From NCBI RefSeq assembly GCF_042242105.1, contig NC_092018.1, positions 24,608,167 through 24,672,166 on the forward strand: DNA of 64,000 nt. The letters are read 5' to 3'. This document shows, one piece after another, positions 12,486 through 26,016 of the stretch. Position 1 is the stretch's first letter; the number at the start of each line of letters is the position of its first letter. The notes below the pieces were generated by a model. It worked only from the letters and a program-made list of their open reading frames with translations, was not told where the DNA came from and searched no databases. The translations under genes were made by a program, and so were the position numbers. This stretch comes from Pempheris klunzingeri (Eukaryota; Chordata; Actinopteri; Acropomatiformes; Pempheridae).

Positions 12486-14916
12486 CTATAGGCTGCAGCT
12501 CAGCTGCTTGGCCATCTCCTGAGTGTCCTGCAGGCGCTGCAGGCTGGAGCTGGAGTAGCCCTCGTCGCTACAGCTGCTGCGCAGGCTGCCTCGCTCGTCC
12601 CCTGAGTCGCTCACACTGCTGGTGCTCCACTCCAGGTCACCCAGCAGGTAGTCCGTCCCCTCCACATCCACATCCAGGTCCTCTGTTGGAACACAAAAAC
12701 AGCACCGTTAGATGACTGGATGGAAAATGAATATTAATATTTATCTGCTCGGGTTTTTCTGAAGGGTGCTTCAAAGCTCATATAAATACTTTCATTTTTC
12801 CTGAGTAAACAAGGCAAGACACATTCTCTTCAGTCACTGGTTCTGTCACCTGAACTGGTGAACTACACACACCAAGAGCCAGTACAGTCAGCAGCAGAGG
12901 GCAGCTGCTTTTTAACATTTTAAGTCTGTGTGATATGTAGGATAAATGTATGATACGGTATGCTGTGCACACACAGCAAATCTGTTGCTGAGGCTTCGCG
13001 TGTTGCCTTCACCACTCCCAAAGTTTTAGATAGGATAATGATTGGACAGCTTTCTTTTCATTCTCAATACATACATTGCATTAGCGTTTCTCAACAGGGG
13101 CAGTGCCCCACCCCAGAGGTGGAAGGGGGTATTAAGGTGTTCTTGCTTTGAGGCGAGTTTACACTGAAGATTTAGATGATACGAGTTATAACTTGCAACT
13201 AAAATCTGCCCGTTTACACTGCTGCAAATGACAGAGTATCGTTTCCATAGCAACAACTTTGTACTTCAGAGTGTCTCTCAGCTTTCTGTAGATGGACAGC
13301 TTGTGGCGCCGCTCCTTGCTGCCTTCATGGGAACAGGTCGTCAGAGCACTTTCTATGAAATTTCACCAGCAGGGCGTTTCACTGTCTGCTCAGGAAAATG
13401 GACGCTCTCTTCCTTGATATCCCCCACGCAGAGGGACTATGAGAGAATTCATTTCTCTGTGAATGTCATGTTATCGCCATGGTTACAAATTTACAAGAAG
13501 GATAGTCCGATGTTGGACCTCTGATGAAAGCAACTTAGCTTCTAGCATCCACACACACACACACACTACACTATTCTAAAGCCAGCCACGGGCCACCTGA
13601 CAAGATGAGACATCGTAACGCCATCAGCTGGCTTGATTCCAGCTGAGACCACCACGGCAACACTTAAACACACACACTTTCAAAGCAGTTAAGCTTATTT
13701 CCTTCAAAGACAAACAGGTGTATAATACATGTGCAAACCTGCCACAGGGATCAGGGGGACGTGTCAGTGTACGGAAGTGTGAAATTTATCCCCGTCAAAT
13801 AATTGCCATCCATGGACACTGGTTCAAGCTCATACCTTTCTGTGTTTTAATTACACTTGGTCGGGTGGAGACAGTATTCATTTTAGCCGTACTAAGCGAA
13901 GTGGCATACCACAAAAGAAGGTACTCCACATGCGTGCCCTTTTTACCTTCCAGTAAAAAGAGATAATGGAGTCAAAAGAGGCAGATGGAAAGATGAAGGT
14001 TGAGGTGAGCGCCGAAAGACTGTATTAATTCACACAACATGTGGCCTGTTGTATTGAAGCTGATTATTTCCAGGTTGAGAAAAAGCCATAGCCATATCGC
14101 TGAGGTCTCCATCTCTCTTTTGGTTACTTGATCTGAAACGTTTGACTGAAAACCACCTTTCTGAATTCATGAGTACTGAAGTTTACTTTGTGAAATTCTC
14201 AATAGTCACTTTCTTGCTGTTCAATTCCAAAAGCTTTTTCCAGTATATACTTCAGGTAGAACAATTCGCCTCCTTATATTCAAAAGCTATAGTCAAGCTG
14301 CTCATCTAGTTCAAATCAGACCAGAAAATTCAAGTGAAAAACCACATTCAGATATCAAATGTTACAGCTCAAAACAAGGGATGGATGGCACGTGAACTCT
14401 GTCTGATTTGAGAACCTCATACAGCAAATGACTCTTTTGGAATTACACAAATGTCAGTGATTATTGAAAATTTGAGAAAAGCGAGAAACGTGAGAATCCA
14501 GAAAGATGATTCAGTTTCAGTGAAAACATTTCAGTGAAATAAATCTGGTACCTAAATAAAGAAATAAAATAAAAAAGTTTTCAATAGTGATTAAATGCCA
14601 AAATTTGGTATTCAGTTGTTGACAGTATTTACAATTATTATGGTGATGATTTGCCAGACAGTGAGTGTATCGTCTCTGTGTGCCTGTGTGAGAGCTCACC
14701 TTGGTCAGAATCGGACTTGTCGGAGGACTGAGTGGAGCCGGTGCTGTCCATGCGGGTCCTCTCCACCCCCAGCTGCTCCAGACGCCTCCTCAGGTGTCTC
14801 TGCTCCCGCTGTAGCTGCTCTACGGTGTGCTGAGCTCTCCTATCGCTCTCCTCCAACCTCTGCAGGGTGGGAAGAGAAGAGACACAACACATCAGGTGAA
14901 GCTGTCAGAAATGGTG

Positions 14917-14954
<38 letters not shown>

Positions 14955-16864
14955 TCTCTCAGTAGCAGCTGAGTACTAACACACTGTGGGGTGGCTGTGG
15001 CACCAGAGGTGGTGCCAGTTGAAACATCGGTGCTTCGATCCCCAGTTCCTCCAGTTCTGCATGTCGAAGTGTCATTAGGCAAGATACTGAACCCCAAATT
15101 GCTTCAGCGTGCGAATGTGTGTGACTGATAAGTTACCTCCCGATGGCAGAACCTCCCATCAGAGTGTGGCATGTGAAAGGGTGAATGTGAATGTAGTGTT
15201 AAATCACTCTGATCGAAAAGACTAGAAAAGCGCTACATGCAGTCTATCTACCCTTTACACTCACACACCAGAGCACCAAACACACACGTGTATAGACGTA
15301 CCTTGATATGATCTCTGGCCTTCATCAGAAGGCTGAGGGTGGTGTGCCGGTTAGCATCTGGTCCTAAGGGAACGAGGGATTTCAAGCGCTCTAAACACAG
15401 CCGTAGATGTGCCCGTCTGAAGACAGAACAAAGAAACATGTTAGTTTATTTCAAATCGGATACACACATAGTGTTAAAGTTCATAATGAAATTACTCAAA
15501 GGCCTCTTCCTAACTTTTTTCTGGGGTTTCTATCGCATCTCATGGTCTCCATCAGCGGACGGAGTTTACTCTGTACCATAGTGAGTGATGACCATGACAA
15601 AATTAGCTAGCATGTTTCCTCAGCACTGTAACATTACATTGCTACACGGGATGTTTCATTGAGCAAACCTGCACAAATCTTTCCTCAAAGACGACAAATC
15701 AGAAATGTGGTTAATCAAATATCATCTGTGACATATGTTCGGATCTGAACTCATTATTAATGTCATCTGTCCTTTAATCCACCCCCCCCCCCCCCGGCTC
15801 TCAGTCGCTCTCAGCTGTTCTAAACTGGCAGCCTTGGGCGTTGCTAGGGTCTGGTGGGTGTTTGTGACCACTTGACCCTGCTGTTACACAACACACACCT
15901 CCAGCTCCAGCCTTGGCAGAGTGTGCATGTGTCTGTATGCCCGTGTACGTGTCTATGTGTGCCTGAGCGAGTGGGTGTGTGCACGTCAGACCCTTTCTCA
16001 GAGTGAGTGTAAAAATGTTTTTTTTCGGCAGCTGAGGGCTTGCTGGATGAATTATTCATGTATTGTCTGCTGCAGGTAATCCACACCATCTTTATTCAAA
16101 TCGGACACATGGAGAAAGGATAGGACTGATTTTACTGTGAGCAGAGGACACACGCAGATATATTCTCAGCCCTTGCCCTTTTAACACACACGCAGAGCGA
16201 GTGGATCCCATGCATGCACATACAAAGCAGTATTCAGAAGCTGAAACCAAGTACCAGTTTCTCAGCTGACTCAGTCCAAAGGGCATGCAGACTGTCTTTA
16301 CATAACATGGAAATGCCCTTGCCTGTGTTGTTCTGACATAAGGGTTTAGTGGGGCTAGCTAATGTTTGTAAAGCAGACTCAGCACAGGTCACCTGGTGTC
16401 TTAACTGAGAGAAAAACACCACGGGCGTGGCTATAGCATACAGCACTGCCTCAGCAACAGGTTATTCTGGTTCAGTGTGGCTTCAGCGCAGTAGGTAAGT
16501 ATGTATGTGGAGCTATAGGCTTGTGTGCCATCAGCCTAAGGCCATAACCTACTTTTCTCTGCTCCACTTTCTTAGTGTCCCTTTTTCGTGCACAAACTGT
16601 AGTTTTCCACACCTATTTTGACTGAAATGAGGCGAATGAGCGAGTTGAATTTGTTGCATAACAACAGTTGCAACAGAGTCGTCCCTTCCAACCCAAAATG
16701 GTTTCTCCTGCAGCAGCCTCTGAAAAGCTACACCAACATCAAACTAACTACCACTAGGTCAGTGTGATGTACTTGCATGCCAGACTGGCAGTAAATCACC
16801 ACCACTCCTCACCCTTTGACCCCAAATATTAACTGCCCGTGACTAGCTGGGAGAGATGTGCGTG

Positions 16865-16901
<37 letters not shown>

Positions 16902-19900
16902 GGGTGGTGGCTAGAATCGTGTTACGTGGACGTAAACGTGCACACTCACATGTGCGCTCTGCATGCAACAACAGAGAGGAGGAGAATTGTACAAAATAGG
17001 ACTTCAAATGTAGTATCGGGGTGAGGGGGTCATTACACTCCTCGGGCTTCGCTAGCAGTGGGTCTCCATGAGTAATTTACTGGGATGGCTTTCTATCATA
17101 AAGTTACTGGTTGGTGAAAATGGCTAAAGGCTGTGAATGTTCTCCAGTGTAATATGACGGGCTGTGGTTAGAATTTTGACTTGTGCTTCCACAGAAATGT
17201 TCATGCATATTCACACACATGCAGAGGGCTAAATCCCAGGCACAGGCCACAGTGTCATGTATTATTCAGGCTGTCCGCTGAACTGCTGGTTTAGATCAAC
17301 TAGCACAGGCAGGATGGAAGCACTGAGAGTGACAGGGACTCCGATAGCCGCCCCCCCCCAACAAAACCAAACCAAACATATTCTAGCCTAAAAATGTATG
17401 CCAGCAGCAGTAGCAGCAGTTTGACTTTCGTTTGGGTCCATTACAACCAAGTCACAGTCTGGTGTCATGTTAACATTTGCTAAATAGTAATAAACACACG
17501 GTACAGCAGAGGCTGATGGACATGTTATTAGTATTGGACAAAATGTTGACCTGAGGGTGGTGGGTGAAAGTCAGAGGATCACAAAAGTGATTTCAATTCA
17601 TCCTCTGAGGGCCTTGAACGTCTGTATTAAAATTTCATGGAAAACCATCTGCGAGTCATGTCAAAGCGGCGGACCATCTGATGGACAGAATCAGCTCTAA
17701 GGTTTTGTCGAGATGGCCCATTTGGGTGTTATTGAAATGGGGTGAGCTGCTCTCAGGTGTCAAAGAGCACGCCGCGTCACCTGATACAACCATGATAAAA
17801 GTTGTTTGTTTAAGTTGCAGAGGATGGGGAAAAACCAAACTATTTTATTAGTGTATGTATGTTATCCGGGCTGCGAATAACGCCTACGTTCATTGTAGGA
17901 GGTTATTTTCTCTATGAATTTCTGTTCTAAAACATTTGGGTTAAGCCTCGTATTAGCTTCAACTAAAGCTAGGAAATATGATATTGTGTTCCGCTTCACT
18001 TCCAGTGAAATAGCTTGAAGGAGAGACCTTTTAATGGCCATTATGGATAGCAAGCACGACCCGTTTCCGTGAACAAATGGGCACCTGATTATTGTTTTAA
18101 CACAGACTTTAACAGTTGCGAACCTTCCCGTTAATGATATGGCTCATATAAACACCATACTCCTGCTTCAGCTCATAATTTAACTGTAACGTCGTCTTCA
18201 ACTGGCTCGTTTTGGAGATACTTTTACCCAGAATTAAGATTAAAAAGCCAACATAAACTTAGATTTTAGTACTTAGGATGACTGGGCTATAACTAAATTG
18301 ATATTGTGAAACGTGAACTCCTCATAAATAAATATAAATGATTCATTTTTGTTGTAACATTTAAACATATATTTTCCATTTCATGAATTTCCATTTTACA
18401 ATATCAATTTGACATTCTAATCACAATTTTAATCTGATTTACTGTTCTAAAATTGTAATTATTCTTTTTTTTAATTTTAATTGTGGGTTAAGTCATCCTC
18501 CATATTTACTAATTACATTGGTAAAAATCTGATATGACAATATTTTCCTATTGACAACACTTTCCATGTTGATAATGGTAATGATAAAACAGCAAGAATT
18601 CAAAGATATGCATTTATATTTAATACACACAGACAGTTTTACTCACCTGTTCTTTTCCATTTCATTATGTGTAGACCTGTGCAGAGAACACATAGAGAGA
18701 GACGCATATTAGGAACCACACATAGAAACAGAGCCACTAATTAAACAAGGTAAGGTTTTCTCTCTGTGTGCCATCGGTGCAGTCCAAGGCCTTACTGCAG
18801 GGGAGTGAGTGAGAGAGAGAGAAAATGTGTGGGAGTTTATGAGCAGTCACAATGGCTGACAAGATGAGATTCTATGAAAAAAAGAGAACATGCTTGGTAT
18901 TCTGTTGCTCGATGCTTCTTCTACGGAGGAAACTAGTGCTTTTTTTTTAAAGGACCATACTTGGATACGTGACGAGGAGGCCAGGGGTAAACATAGTAAC
19001 AGTAACTAGAAACAGAAGGCAGGAGTAGGAGGAGATGGGACTGTGCCCCCTCCATATTGCTTGGTTATCCACTGTGCATGTAACACTGAGTGAGGTGGGG
19101 TTGGGGAAGACACACTGCTGAAGGTAAACAGGGAGATGGAGGTGTTCTAGTGGCCAGCATGACTCCTGCATTGCAGTGTTAAAGCTGCGCACGCACGCGC
19201 ACACACACGCACACACACACACACACAAGAAGATGCTTTTTGGAATGAATGTGCTGGCCTGACGTGTATTAAAAGGGGCGATATGTGGTCGCGGCGTGGC
19301 AAAAGGCAAAGAAGAAGGTCCCCTCAGCATTCCTGAACGCTCATCTACCTCCACCTGAGCTCTTAACCACCCCCCCCCCCCCCCCCCCCCCCCCCCCACT
19401 TTAGGTCCCAAAATAGCCAGTGCACCCTCAGGTCTAGGAGGCCCAACACGGTCACCAAGCCACGTCCCAGATCCTCAGAGCACGAGCGCACAGGCACGCA
19501 CACTCAGTCTGATAAACACTCCCGCTCTCTGTCTGTCTGTGTCTGTCTGTCTGTCTGTCTCTCTCCCCCAACACACACAGACGCGCGCACAGGCACACAC
19601 ACACAGGCACACACACACACACACAAATAAGTTTAGAAATACTGTGTTGCACTATCCTCAGTCACTACCTCTGAACAGCGGTGGGTGGCATGCCTGTGTG
19701 TGTGCTGCATAGTATCATCTTGTTACAGCCTTGGGTGCTCTATATCTCACTTGGCCCCCTCTAGCCAGTGTGCATTCCGGCGCAGGGCAGACAGCCACTG
19801 GTGACATAACAGAGCCAGCAGTGGAATGAGCCCACTTATTCGGGTTAGAGTTCAGGCTCTGGGACAGCTCCCACCTCCTGGCCCGGTCCTGTAACCCTCT

Positions 19901-22900
19901 GCCCCCTCCACCCAACGTGCCCACGACAGCTATTAAGTACGCAGCGATTCGGGATTTCGAACAACGTCGATTACTGTATGGTTGGATCTGTGGATCTGTA
20001 CATTGGATCTGTGGTCTCCTTCAGCCTTCAGTCTTCCCATACTGATCCCTGGACAAGTCTTATTACATGGGCCATCATCTCTGTGCAGGTCCTTGATGGA
20101 GAAAGTTCAGATTATCGCTGAATTGCAGCAAGATGCTTCACCAGTGCATCTTTCCTTTGGCTCAGTCTACAACAAGATTCTTCTACATTAATCTACCAAT
20201 AACCTGTATTTTCCCTGTTGGAGCCGTTCTGCAGGCTCAGTAAAGTGAACCACATCAGCCTGAACAAGAACACAGGTTGGTTAGCGTGGAAAGACTCCAT
20301 TTGCCTGCTCAACAAAGACAGCAAGATCACTGTATGATTTCCATCATGCACTGTAGTTACACAGTGTGTGTGTGTGTATGTATGTATAGTACAGGGTGGG
20401 GGAGGACGCTCCATCTATGTAATGGAGGAGCTGGTGCTCTCCACTGCCTGCCAAGAGTGAGAAGTAAGCAGGAAAGACACAGAGGGGTGGAGGTGGTGAC
20501 GAGAGAGAGAAAACACGAGAGGGAGAGAGAGATGAGGGGGAGGGGGAGTCACTACTACTGACACACACGCACACATACACGGCAGAAACACTGCGACTCC
20601 CCTCCCCCACTACTCGCACATCCTAGAAACAACAGGAACTGGAGGGGCTTGTACATACTGGTTTGAAATCTCAACAGCAAAACACATATTATGCCTGATC
20701 AATTAATGGCCTGCACTCTGGCAGAAATCAACCCTCCCCCCAAGCAACAAATTCAGTCATAGTGCTGGTCTGCCTATCAATGACCACACATCATCCCAGA
20801 CCATGTCAATTCATCAGGCCAAAGCAGAGACCCTTGTTAATAACACGTGTGGCTCTGCTGCCCTTAAATAGTAATGAGCAATAGCTTATAAAGTGTTCAT
20901 AGCTGCTAATGGAGCAGCTGCAGATTAACATTACATTTTACTTAACTGGGAACAGGAGAACCTGCAGGAGCTAGGAATCTACGTGACGTACAAAGCTAGT
21001 CCCACATTTTCTTAAACATGCACGTCTAAAAATAAAGTGCCACTTAAGCATGTTGAGACATGTTCTGAGCTAGAAGCTGGCCTGTTGGGGCACTCTGCAT
21101 CCTGTGCTTTTTAGTGCACGGCGCCAATGAACAGCGTTGAAAATTTGTCACAGTCATTGACAGTTTTGTCAAGCCCATAATGCAGGCTAACAGGCTAAAA
21201 CAAATATTTGAGCAACACCAAGGTCCTTCTGAAGAGCAATGTCTTCTGTATACACACAATGCATGTAAAACGTCTTCCTGATTATCAAGTACACTAGTCA
21301 GCTAAATTCAGGTAATCATTCTGATTTCTTACATTAAATTTTGACAGCTGACTTGAGCTAAAACCATAAGGCTATTAAATGATTACTTGATTGACTGGAA
21401 ATGAATTAGCAACCATTTTGATAATCTAATTTAATTTCTTCAGGTAATTTATAAAGAAAACGTGCCAAACGTTCTCTGGTCGCAGCTTCTCCAATATGAG
21501 GATTTGCTGTATTTTTTAGATCACTTGTATATTTAATTGGGTTTTGGACTGTTGGTCAGACAAAACAAAAGCATCTGAAGGTGCCACCTTGAACTCTGGG
21601 ATCTTGTGATGGACCTTATTTTCTTTTTGTATAGATTATAATTGTGTCGATTACATGCTATATTGCAAAAATAATCAACTAATTCATTAAACATTTACCA
21701 CACTGAGATGTAGATGGTGCTGTTGTTCAGTATCAGGGGTGTGCTTGTATTGTATACAGCAATCTTTACATTCACAGCCGTTAAAGCGACAAGGGGTTAC
21801 ACAAGGTAAAAGACCTGTACAGTATAAACTTATTTCAGTGCTTCACTGTCAGAGGGAGACAATCAGTCCAGTAGAGGATGGATGATTGACAGTACAGTGG
21901 GTGGCATGTCTGCCCATTAGAATTGGTTAACCTGCATTTTGACCTGGCTGCCATTCTATTCTTCTGTAATTCTGCAACATCCTGGCATTTCATGGCAGCT
22001 TCCCACCTAATATGGCGTTTATTATACATATATTTATCAGTTACCTCCGTCTCCACACCCAAGGCACTGTTTATGTCATCCTTCTTCATTTGTTTTCATT
22101 ATTATCTTTGATGAGGGGGGGCACACAACAGTGGATGGCAGCATTATTCCATTGTTGTGAAGTAGCAGGTCCCCCCAATGTCACCATTTATCTGAAAAAC
22201 CTATTTTCATCACCGTCTTCTTTATACTGGCATGCCAACTTTTCTGCATCAGTAAAGCATAAAACTCTTTTTCTGGTGTTTCCGGTGATGACCTTTCATG
22301 TGCAAATATGCTTTTATGGTTGGATGTGAACTCGTTTTGGTCAGAGAATCTAGTTCCAAAACGATCAATGAACTCGCTCATGCCCTAACTCACTACACTA
22401 ATACGGAGTATGTCCTATTCTGCACAAGATTATGAAATCCAACCTGCAATCTAATCAAAGAGCTCACAGTCCCATGGGGTATGGATGCAACTCATCAAGT
22501 CTTGGTATGATTGCCTTCTGGAATTCTGGTACCAGGCTCTGAGGTTGTTTCCATTAGGACGACAGGAGGTGTCACGACATGCTACCCTCACTGAAATGTC
22601 TTCTGCAGTCACCTTGACTGCCCCAGTTTGCCTTACCGAGTGGCCATTCGCTTTAAGCCAGACTGATGTTTGCTGCTGTCACTCACACGCCTTAAAGTAG
22701 ACGAGAGGAAGTCAAAACATGGCCTTAGCCAATAGACTCACACAAACACATGTATGTAGCCACCGATTTCAATATCAGAGGACCGTTTCTGTGGTGTCAC
22801 GGACAAATTAGTCATTAGGTATAGAGAGAATCAGGGCTGAGAGGTGCCAACAGTTTCACATTTTGATTTTAATTGCAAAAAAAGGATCCCAGCAATATCA

Positions 22901-23994
22901 GGCTGAAAGAACACAATGTGCCTTCTAAATATACAAATGGGCTCTGCATATCTACAGCATGTACTGTTGACAGATAACCTGGTATGTCTTTGATGTCATA
23001 CTGCCCTGAATTTAGGTGGAGAAGCTCTTCAAATAGAAAATTATAAGTATGATTTGTAAAATATGAAAAACAATCTAGGGGACAATGGAGTGGGGATGTT
23101 ATGAGCACCTTGTAGCAGAGCTGAAAAACAGCACACAGTATACATTTTCTGGCCACAAGGAGCTGAGAGGTGTTTACCTGCTACTAGTGTTCTTCTTGCT
23201 TTTGCTTTTCCTTTTCAAGCTTTCCCTCTCTCGGCTGCTGATGAAGGGTGGCATGGAGGCATAGCCATGTTCAGCTTCTGAAAGCAAGTTAACAACATAG
23301 TGGTTACATGTCCAGATATCTGGCAATGCAAACTATATAGCCATGGTGAAAAGAAGCCAAACCAGTCATTAAAAAAAAAACAAAAACCTGCAAATTGTGC
23401 CACATTTGATCTTTGGCCTTTCGGAGCTCAGTAGCAATGTGTTGTGCTCAAGTGCAGGCATGCAATGAATGGATGCCATGCAGTATATTTATACAGTATT
23501 TTCTCCCCTCAGCCTGGACAATGATGTCATCCTGAACTGGAATAAACCCCACTAGCAAACCACAACAGAGGGAAAGGAGGGGCCTCCACGAAAACAATGT
23601 CTCCCTGCACATCTGACTGCATCTGCCACATATGCATCCATTCTTTCATTCTTGCACATTTGCAGTATATTCCCCAAAAATCTGAATATTGATTAGCACC
23701 TTCTTTGGTTAGGCGATGCATGCATGTGTTGTGGTGCATTTGTGTATATAATACATGCCCCGATCATTTGGTGTAAATAAAATAAAATAACAGCAGCAAA
23801 TGGATTTAGGATAGCTTTGAAAGGTCAGGTGCATAATTTAGCGTGAGTTGATGGGGGGAGGGGTGTCATTGTAATTTTTCAGGAATACAACAGACCGTTT
23901 AAAAAAAACAATATAATTACACTTTACCTCGTTCCCTGCGCTCAAGGAACTCGGCTGCTTCGATCAACATCTGCACCAGTCCGATCGCCGCCAT
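12486..23994 (-). CDS. mxd1: MAX dimerization protein 1 (Mad1), complete
   Basis: bHLH-zipper repressor that pairs with MAX, binds CACGTG E-boxes, recruits SIN3-HDAC and antagonises MYC in the nucleus. Coding exons on the minus strand: 23928-23994, 23178-23277, 18647-18676, 15302-15416, 14700-14859, 12486-12682. All have GT-AG borders and phases that sum to 222 aa plus TAG (human MXD1 is 221). Residues 6-23 hold the SIN3-interaction helix ([17 protein letters not shown]). The bHLH spans about 57-107, beginning [20 protein letters not shown], with loop residues [16 protein letters not shown]. The zipper follows (about 105-135). The acidic C-terminus contains [16 protein letters not shown] and DEGYSS, as in MXD1 rather than MXI1, MXD3 or MXD4. 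Introns 2 and 3 are the largest (4.5 and 3.2 kb). Confidence 0.96.
14995..15252 (+). repeat. Dispersed teleost repeat in mxd1 intron 4
   Basis: The segment has the layout of a common fish interspersed element: GGTGCTTCGATCCCC, then CATGTCGAAGTGTC, AAGATACTGAACCCCAAATT, and a terminal AGAAAAGCGCTACATGCAGT. It is non-coding and SINE- or MITE-sized. The family name is not assigned. Confidence 0.6.
15417..18646 (-). other. mxd1: mxd1 intron 3
   Basis: A 3.2-kb intron between the 30-nt exon 3 and the helix-loop-helix exon 4. It contains a C15-17 tract near 15781-15796, an A30 run at 16867-16896 and an AT-rich 3' half (18250-18600). No coding or RNA gene was seen. Confidence 0.7.
16867..16896 (+). 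repeat. Homopolymer A30
   Basis: Thirty consecutive A residues inside mxd1 intron 3, without a recognisable retroposon body attached. Confidence 0.95.
18677..23177 (-). other. mxd1: mxd1 intron 2
   Basis: A 4.5-kb intron holding CA-rich tracts (19195-19226 and 19590-19625), CTGT repeats near 19530-19562, a C28 run at 19370-19397, GT repeats near 20363-20380, and unique sequence. Open frames of up to about 150 codons here are driven by repeats and show no family motif. Confidence 0.7.
19370..19397 (+). repeat. Homopolymer C28
   Basis: Twenty-eight consecutive C residues (poly-G on the mxd1 strand) in intron 2; it makes a spurious poly-Gly frame on the minus strand. Confidence 0.93.
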
Positions 23995-24700
23995 TTTCAA
24001 CAATAACACTGATATTAAAACAATCCGATGAGGGATTCCGTGGACGTACACAACCTGCTTCGGGTCCTACCACTGGCTCTCCTTTTCACACCGTGGGGGC
24101 TTTCTGTTCAGTCAGTTAGCGTTTCAGAAAGGCGAGAGGTAACGTTAGAGTCGCTGCTAACGGGCGATTTAAAAGTTAAAGGTCGTTAATAAAGCACCAG
24201 CCAGTTTAAAAAGCCAAACTAGTCTCTTCTTTAATGGCTGTTGAAATGGTTCAGGTGTGTGCTGTTAGCTGGCTGGTCGAGGCTGACACTTCTTCAACAG
24301 CAACGGCTGCTCTAACTGTTAGCTTAATGTCGTCGGTTTTCTAGCTAGCTCTCCGACAAAACGGTTTGTTGACAAAAACAAAACGAATGTCTGCTTGGCA
24401 TAGAAAAATAAACCGAGTGCTGTTCTGCTTGGCAAAAAGAAGAAGTTGGCTGACGTTAGCGCCAGTGATAAGTTGTAAAATTAACGATGGAAAGTTCTTG
24501 CTAGCTCGGTTGGATGTTGTAAAGATTCAGTCAGTTAAAACACAAGACCGTCGGCTTGCTCAGTTGACAGACTTGCCTGGTGTTGATGTGAAATGAACAG
24601 AAAAACGAGCTAGCTGGCTTAAAGTTAAAAACCGACGATGTCATCCAACCTTATCGGCTCAGGGCTGTGAGGCTGGCTAGTTTTGTGCTGGTTTATCGCT
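23995..24700 (-). promoter_or_regulatory. mxd1: mxd1 upstream region with GTTAGC/GCTAGC motifs
   Basis: This is the sequence immediately upstream of the mxd1 ATG. It has moderate CpG content and repeated GTTAGC, GCTAAC, CTAGCTAGCT and related words (24115-24120, 24156-24161, 24263-24269, 24318-24323, 24341-24350, and near 24455, 24500, 24608 and 24674). The start codon context contains GCCGCCATTTT on the plus strand, which resembles a YY1 site. The transcription start is not visible; I infer this is the core promoter and 5' UTR. Confidence 0.5.
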
Positions 24701-25041
24701 GGTCACCCGTGACACGTCGCGCTAGAAACGCAGATAGCGACTGACATCAACTGAGGAACAGTGTGTGTTTATCAAACTGCTTCCAAAATAGTGGCTTGTT
24801 GATCTGGACGACAGCTAACTACTGTACTTTACCACAAAGCTTCTGTGTGCTGCCATATTATTGGGTACTGGACATTCCTAATCAAGCTCCCTTTGGCCGT
24901 TCAAACCGTCAATCACAGAGGGGCGTCTCCACTGACTGCCACTGGGGGCCTGGGGCCGCCATTTTGGTTCTAATCCAAATTGTCTACGCAGTGTTTTGAG
25001 CCATTATGGACTATTTCTCTGCTGCACACTGGTGCACCGTG

Positions 25042-25244
25042 ATTGGTTGCTTTATGAAGTTGTTAGCTATTGGCCGCAATGCCCACGAGTTTACAGTGAC
25101 AACGCCCGCTTCTGACAGAGGCCACGCCTCTTTGCCATGCTGTTTCGCGGTGTATGTCAGTGATTGGCTCCCGTGGTGTTGTCTTATTTCGTGCTCTGGG
25201 ATTGGCCAGACTCACACGCTCCCTTGGTCTGGAGCTTCTCCAAT
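25042..25244. promoter_or_regulatory. Cluster of five CCAAT boxes
   Basis: ATTGG occurs at 25042-25046, 25069-25073, 25163-25167 and 25201-25205, and CCAAT at 25240-25244, within CpG-containing DNA. Multiple spaced CCAAT boxes typically mark NF-Y-bound promoters. The cluster lies about 1.1 kb upstream of mxd1 and about 0.5 kb beyond the probable snrnp27 3' end, so it may be a distal mxd1 promoter or drive an unannotated transcript. Confidence 0.45.
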
Positions 25245-25716
25245 CACAGAGCATGTATCCGCGCAGGCGCACTCCCGCTGCTTTCGGGACATGATGGCAG
25301 TGAAAGCTCGATTCAGAATGAGACGATGTCCATTTAAAGCAGGAAAAACTCTGGACCTCCACAGGACAAGATGGAATAGGTTTATCTGCTGTTAAACGTC
25401 CTTCGTCTAGGACTCCATTTAATCCTTGAACGAGAAACCAGCCCGTAACACACAAATAAGAACAGTAAATGAAATGAAATCGTGGGGCCAACAGAAATCA
25501 CTATAAACAAGCTGCATACATACACTCCAGTAATAACTGAGTGAGGGCAAAGTTACATTTAGGCAGCCAGTTTCACCAAGTCTAAAATACTACGACCACA
25601 TTGATCAGTTTGCAAATGTTGAGTGCCATGATGTTAATACATTACCAATTACACATCAGAAAATGTCCCTGTGCAGAACTGCAGATGCAAGAGGCAAAGC
25701 TGGCTTTAAAACCACG

Positions 25717-25722
25717 TTTATT
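25717..25722 (-). terminator. snrnp27: Candidate snrnp27 polyadenylation signal
   Basis: AATAAA on the minus strand, 295 bp after the snrnp27 stop codon. This would give a compact 3' UTR of about 310-320 nt. It is the first canonical AATAAA I noticed downstream. Confidence 0.5.
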
Positions 25723-26016
25723 TTTAGTCAAGACTGCAACCACACATTTTAAGATGCTTTTAATTTCAAATAAAAAAACCCAAACACTTCAGCAACACAG
25801 AGCTCTACCCACCGTGTCCCTTCTATTAGTACTCAAGTGTGGCGAATCACAAACACTATTATTTACATGTATGTGTTCACTTACAAATAAGGTATGTACA
25901 CAGAACGGCTGCAAAACACAGAGCAGGATTGGAATAACAGGGAACAGCACTTTATCCTCTACAGTGGGGAGAGTGGAGGTAAGCTTCTCGGCTATCACGA
26001 CGAGCTGCTGATACTT

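Noticed and set aside
18947-19411. 154-codon minus-strand frame in mxd1 intron 2
   Set aside because: Much of it is translated poly-C and (CA)n repeats (poly-Gly and Cys-Val runs), and the remainder has no motif.
22012-22329. 105-codon plus-strand frame in mxd1 intron 2
   Set aside because: No domain, no splice context, and overlapping minus frames are equally long; treated as chance.
24366-24596. 76-codon plus-strand frame upstream of mxd1
   Set aside because: Short, motif-free, and lies in promoter-like DNA; no splice context supports it.
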